Shown here in pieces: positions 62,278 to 64,000 of a DNA stretch of 64,000 nt. The DNA is taken from contig CALCHN010000065.1 in the NCBI GenBank assembly GCA_937901255.1, positions 33,810 to 97,809 on the forward strand. The letters are read 5' to 3'. The DNA is from an uncultured Flavobacteriales bacterium (GTDB lineage: Bacteria > Bacteroidota > Bacteroidia > Flavobacteriales_E > Vicingaceae). Made by a program: the position numbers and the translations under genes. The first letter of the stretch is position 1. The number at the start of each line of letters is the position of its first letter. The notes below the pieces were generated by a model. That model did no database searches, was not told where the DNA came from, and worked only from the letters and a program-made list of their open reading frames with translations.

Positions 62278-63671
62278 TTTTGTAATTTAGCAAACTGCTC
62301 AAAAAATAAGGGTATCGTTTCTATTCCTTTAAAATAATTAAAAACTCCATAATGTTCATTGGGAGAATGGATGGCATCAGAATCCAATCCAAAACCCATT
62401 AATACAGACTTTAAACCTAATACTTGCTCAAATAAAGCAACAATAGGGATGCTTCCTCCGCTTCTAACTGGTATTGGTGTTTTTCCAAAAGTAGTTTCCA
62501 TAGCATTTTTAGCTGCTAAATATCCTGAAAAATCAATTGGAGTTACATAAGGTGTCCCGCCATGATGTGGCGTAACTTTTACACTTACTGAAGATGGGGC
62601 AATGCTTTTAAAATATGCTGTAAATAAATCAGAAATTTCATCAGAATCTTGATGTGGCACTAATCTCATAGAAATTTTAGCATAGGCTTTTGAAGGTAAA
62701 ACAGTTTTAGCTCCTTCGCCAATATATCCGCCCCAAATTCCGTTTACATCTAACGTTGGTCTAATGGAATTTCTTTCATTTGTTGTGTAACCTTCTTCGC
62801 CATCAATATCCGTTAATCCAATAGATTTTTTGTAAGCTTCTAAACTAAATGGAGCTTTTGCCATTTCGGCTCTTTCTTCTTGACTAATAATCTCTACTTT
62901 ATCATAAAAACCGGGTATGGTAATTTTATTTTTATCATCTTTTAACTTAGCAATCATCTCACAAAGAATGTTTATCGGGTTGCCAACAGCACCTCCGTAT
63001 AACCCCGAATGTAAATCTCTGTTTGGACCTGTAACCTCAACTTCCATGTAGCTTAACCCTCTAAGTCCTACAGTAATTGATGGTATATCATTTGCAATGA
63101 TGCCTGTATCAGAAATTACTATAACATCAGCTTTCAGCTTATCTTTATTTTCTTTAATGTAGGTTTCTAAATTTTCCGACCCTATTTCTTCTTCTCCTTC
63201 AATCATAAATTTTACATTACATGAAAGTGTATTAGTTTTCATCATGGCTTCAAAAGCCTTTACATGCATGTACATTTGTCCTTTATCATCGCAAGCTCCT
63301 CTAGCAAAAATAGCTCCTTCAGGGTGGTTTTCTGTTTTTTTAATTACAGGTTCAAAAGGTGGCGAAGTCCATAAATCAAGTGGGTCTGGTGGTTGAACAT
63401 CATAATGACCATAAATTAAAACAGTAGGCAATTTAGCATCTATTATCTTTTCGCCATACACAACTGGGTGTCCTTTTGTTTCACAAATTTCAACATTATC
63501 TGCTCCTGCTTCTACTAATCTTTTCTTAACTTCTTCGGCTGTTTGGTAAGTTTCTTTGTTGTATTTAGAATCAGCACTTATTGATGGAATTTTCAATAAA
63601 CCTATTAATTCATCTAAAAATCGTTGCTTATTTCCTTGAATGTATTCGTTTATTTTAGCAGCTGTTGACAT
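62274..63671 (-). CDS. M20 family metallopeptidase (dipeptidase)
   Basis: A 465-residue zinc peptidase similar to carnosine dipeptidase CNDP2. The metal ligands are visible: LIYGHYDVQPPDPLDLW (His, Asp), FARGACDDKGQMYMH (bridging Asp), MIEGEEEIGSENL (catalytic Glu pair), VISDTGI, and a late GFGLDSDAIHSPNEHYG (last His). The lid domain lies between ~190 and 350. It cleaves dipeptides in the cytoplasm; substrate range unknown. Downstream on the same strand is the LEA14-like lipoprotein gene. Confidence 0.93.
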   Translation of the reverse strand: MSTAAKINEYIQGNKQRFLDELIGLLKIPSISADSKYNKETYQTAEEVKKRLVEAGADNVEICETKGHPVVYGEKIIDAKLPTVLIYGHYDVQPPDPLDLWTSPPFEPVIKKTENHPEGAIFARGACDDKGQMYMHVKAFEAMMKTNTLSCNVKFMIEGEEEIGSENLETYIKENKDKLKADVIVISDTGIIANDIPSITVGLRGLSYMEVEVTGPNRDLHSGLYGGAVGNPINILCEMIAKLKDDKNKITIPGFYDKVEIISQEERAEMAKAPFSLEAYKKSIGLTDIDGEEGYTTNERNSIRPTLDVNGIWGGYIGEGAKTVLPSKAYAKISMRLVPHQDSDEISDLFTAYFKSIAPSSVSVKVTPHHGGTPYVTPIDFSGYLAAKNAMETTFGKTPIPVRSGGSIPIVALFEQVLGLKSVLMGFGLDSDAIHSPNEHYGVFNYFKGIETIPLFFEQFAKLQK

Positions 63672-63731
63672 ATTTAATTCATTAAATTATTAAAGGTCAA
63701 TATTACGAAAAATAGTGCTTTCTTTTAAACA

Positions 63732-63765
63732 CAACAGCCCATTAGTTTAAACTAATGGGCTGTTG
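63732..63765. terminator. perfect 34-base palindrome, likely terminator
   Basis: Two 17-base arms (63732-63748, CAACAGCCCATTAGTTT, and its complement 63749-63765) with no spacer; T-rich sequence follows on either strand. It lies after the stop of the partial T9SS gene (minus strand) and before the dipeptidase start. Confidence 0.8.
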
Positions 63766-63789
63766 ATTGTTTTAAAATTTATATCTACT

Positions 63790-64000
63790 TTATTTAAGTA
63801 AGGTTACTTTTCCGGTAAACTCGTGCCACTCTCCAAAAAGGTCTCTGGCTCTAATTTTATAAGGATATACATCTGTAACTCCTAATTCTCCTTTATATGA
63901 ACCATCCCACTTAGAGTCTAACTGATAACCTTCAAAAATTAGCATTCCCCATCTATCAAACACTAAAGTTTCTATTTGAGTAATTCCATATCCTTTTGCA
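63790..64000 (-). CDS. T9SS type B sorting domain protein (partial, 5' end outside window)
   Basis: On the minus strand the frame is open from base 64000 to TAA at 63790-63792, about 69 codons. It reads TLVFDRWGMLIFEGYQL, then SKWDGSYKGELG and ends FTGKVTLLK, which is the last part of the CHU_C type B sorting domain (compare FDRWGEKIFE and EGWDGTY in the gene at 20933). The rest of the protein lies to the right of the window. A strong palindrome follows the stop. Confidence 0.85.
   Translation of the reverse strand, partial: AKGYGITQIETLVFDRWGMLIFEGYQLDSKWDGSYKGELGVTDVYPYKIRARDLFGEWHEFTGKVTLLK

Noticed and set aside
1..64000. tRNA, rRNA or IS elements
   Set aside because: I looked in the gaps for T-loop patterns, terminal inverted repeats and transposase frames and saw none; a tRNA or IS scan would settle this.

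Overview
The window is a piece of an AT-rich chromosome from the phylum Bacteroidota, most likely a member of the Flavobacteriales or a close relative. The evidence is: several proteins that end in type IX secretion (T9SS) sorting domains of type A or type B (the gliding-motility-associated CHU_C domain); -7 boxes of the form TAnnTTTG, typical of this phylum; no evident Shine-Dalgarno sequences; and phylum-typical families (DUF4270, DUF4924, CCC-motif membrane protein, GT5-only glycogen synthase). No tRNA, rRNA, CRISPR array, prophage or intact insertion sequence was seen.

Layout. 1-1139: the end of a YceI-like protein and rdgB. 1147-16512: a surface-polysaccharide locus. It holds an internally deleted aminotransferase remnant, a polytopic membrane protein (possible polymerase), GT4 glycosyltransferases, an NAD-dependent epimerase, a WbpG-type N-acetyl sugar amidotransferase, a Wzx-type flippase, six further glycosyltransferase genes and three methyltransferases. 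Many genes on the plus strand overlap by 1-11 bases, so 6272-15649 is probably one operon. 16851-20834: galE, then korA-korB (2-oxoacid:ferredoxin oxidoreductase). 20933-27877: two large paralogous T9SS type B adhesin-like proteins. 28136-32352: cobalamin-dependent ribonucleotide reductase and ispH. 32393-39749: a MerR regulator and a TolC/MFP/RND efflux operon with a small P-II-like protein and a DUF2892 protein. Most gaps in this operon carry composite hairpin repeats. 39981-41248: an HNH nuclease and deiminase-family pair. 41280-47411: small membrane proteins, crcB, a PAP2 phosphatase, a T9SS protein, DUF4924, an OmpH/Skp-like chaperone, a SiaC-like protein and a LytTR response regulator. 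47717-54534: metF, an outer-membrane barrel, a leucine-rich T9SS type A protein, and the GT5-DUF4270-glmS unit. 55035-64000: dnaB, a secreted amidotransferase-fold protein, a possible SPOR-like protein, groEL/groES, trmH, a LEA14-like lipoprotein, an M20 dipeptidase and the end of another T9SS type B protein.

The genes are mostly ordinary housekeeping and envelope functions. The most unusual content is non-coding. One family of modular hairpin repeats (called A, B and C here) fills the gaps of the efflux operon and supplies the last codons and stop of the RND pump. A second family (D) lies upstream of several genes and creates false N-terminal extensions. The glycan locus also shows gene decay (aminotransferase remnant, degenerate zinc ribbon) and non-ATG starts. 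No clearly new biological system was found; the repeat families and a few odd gene pairs are the best leads.
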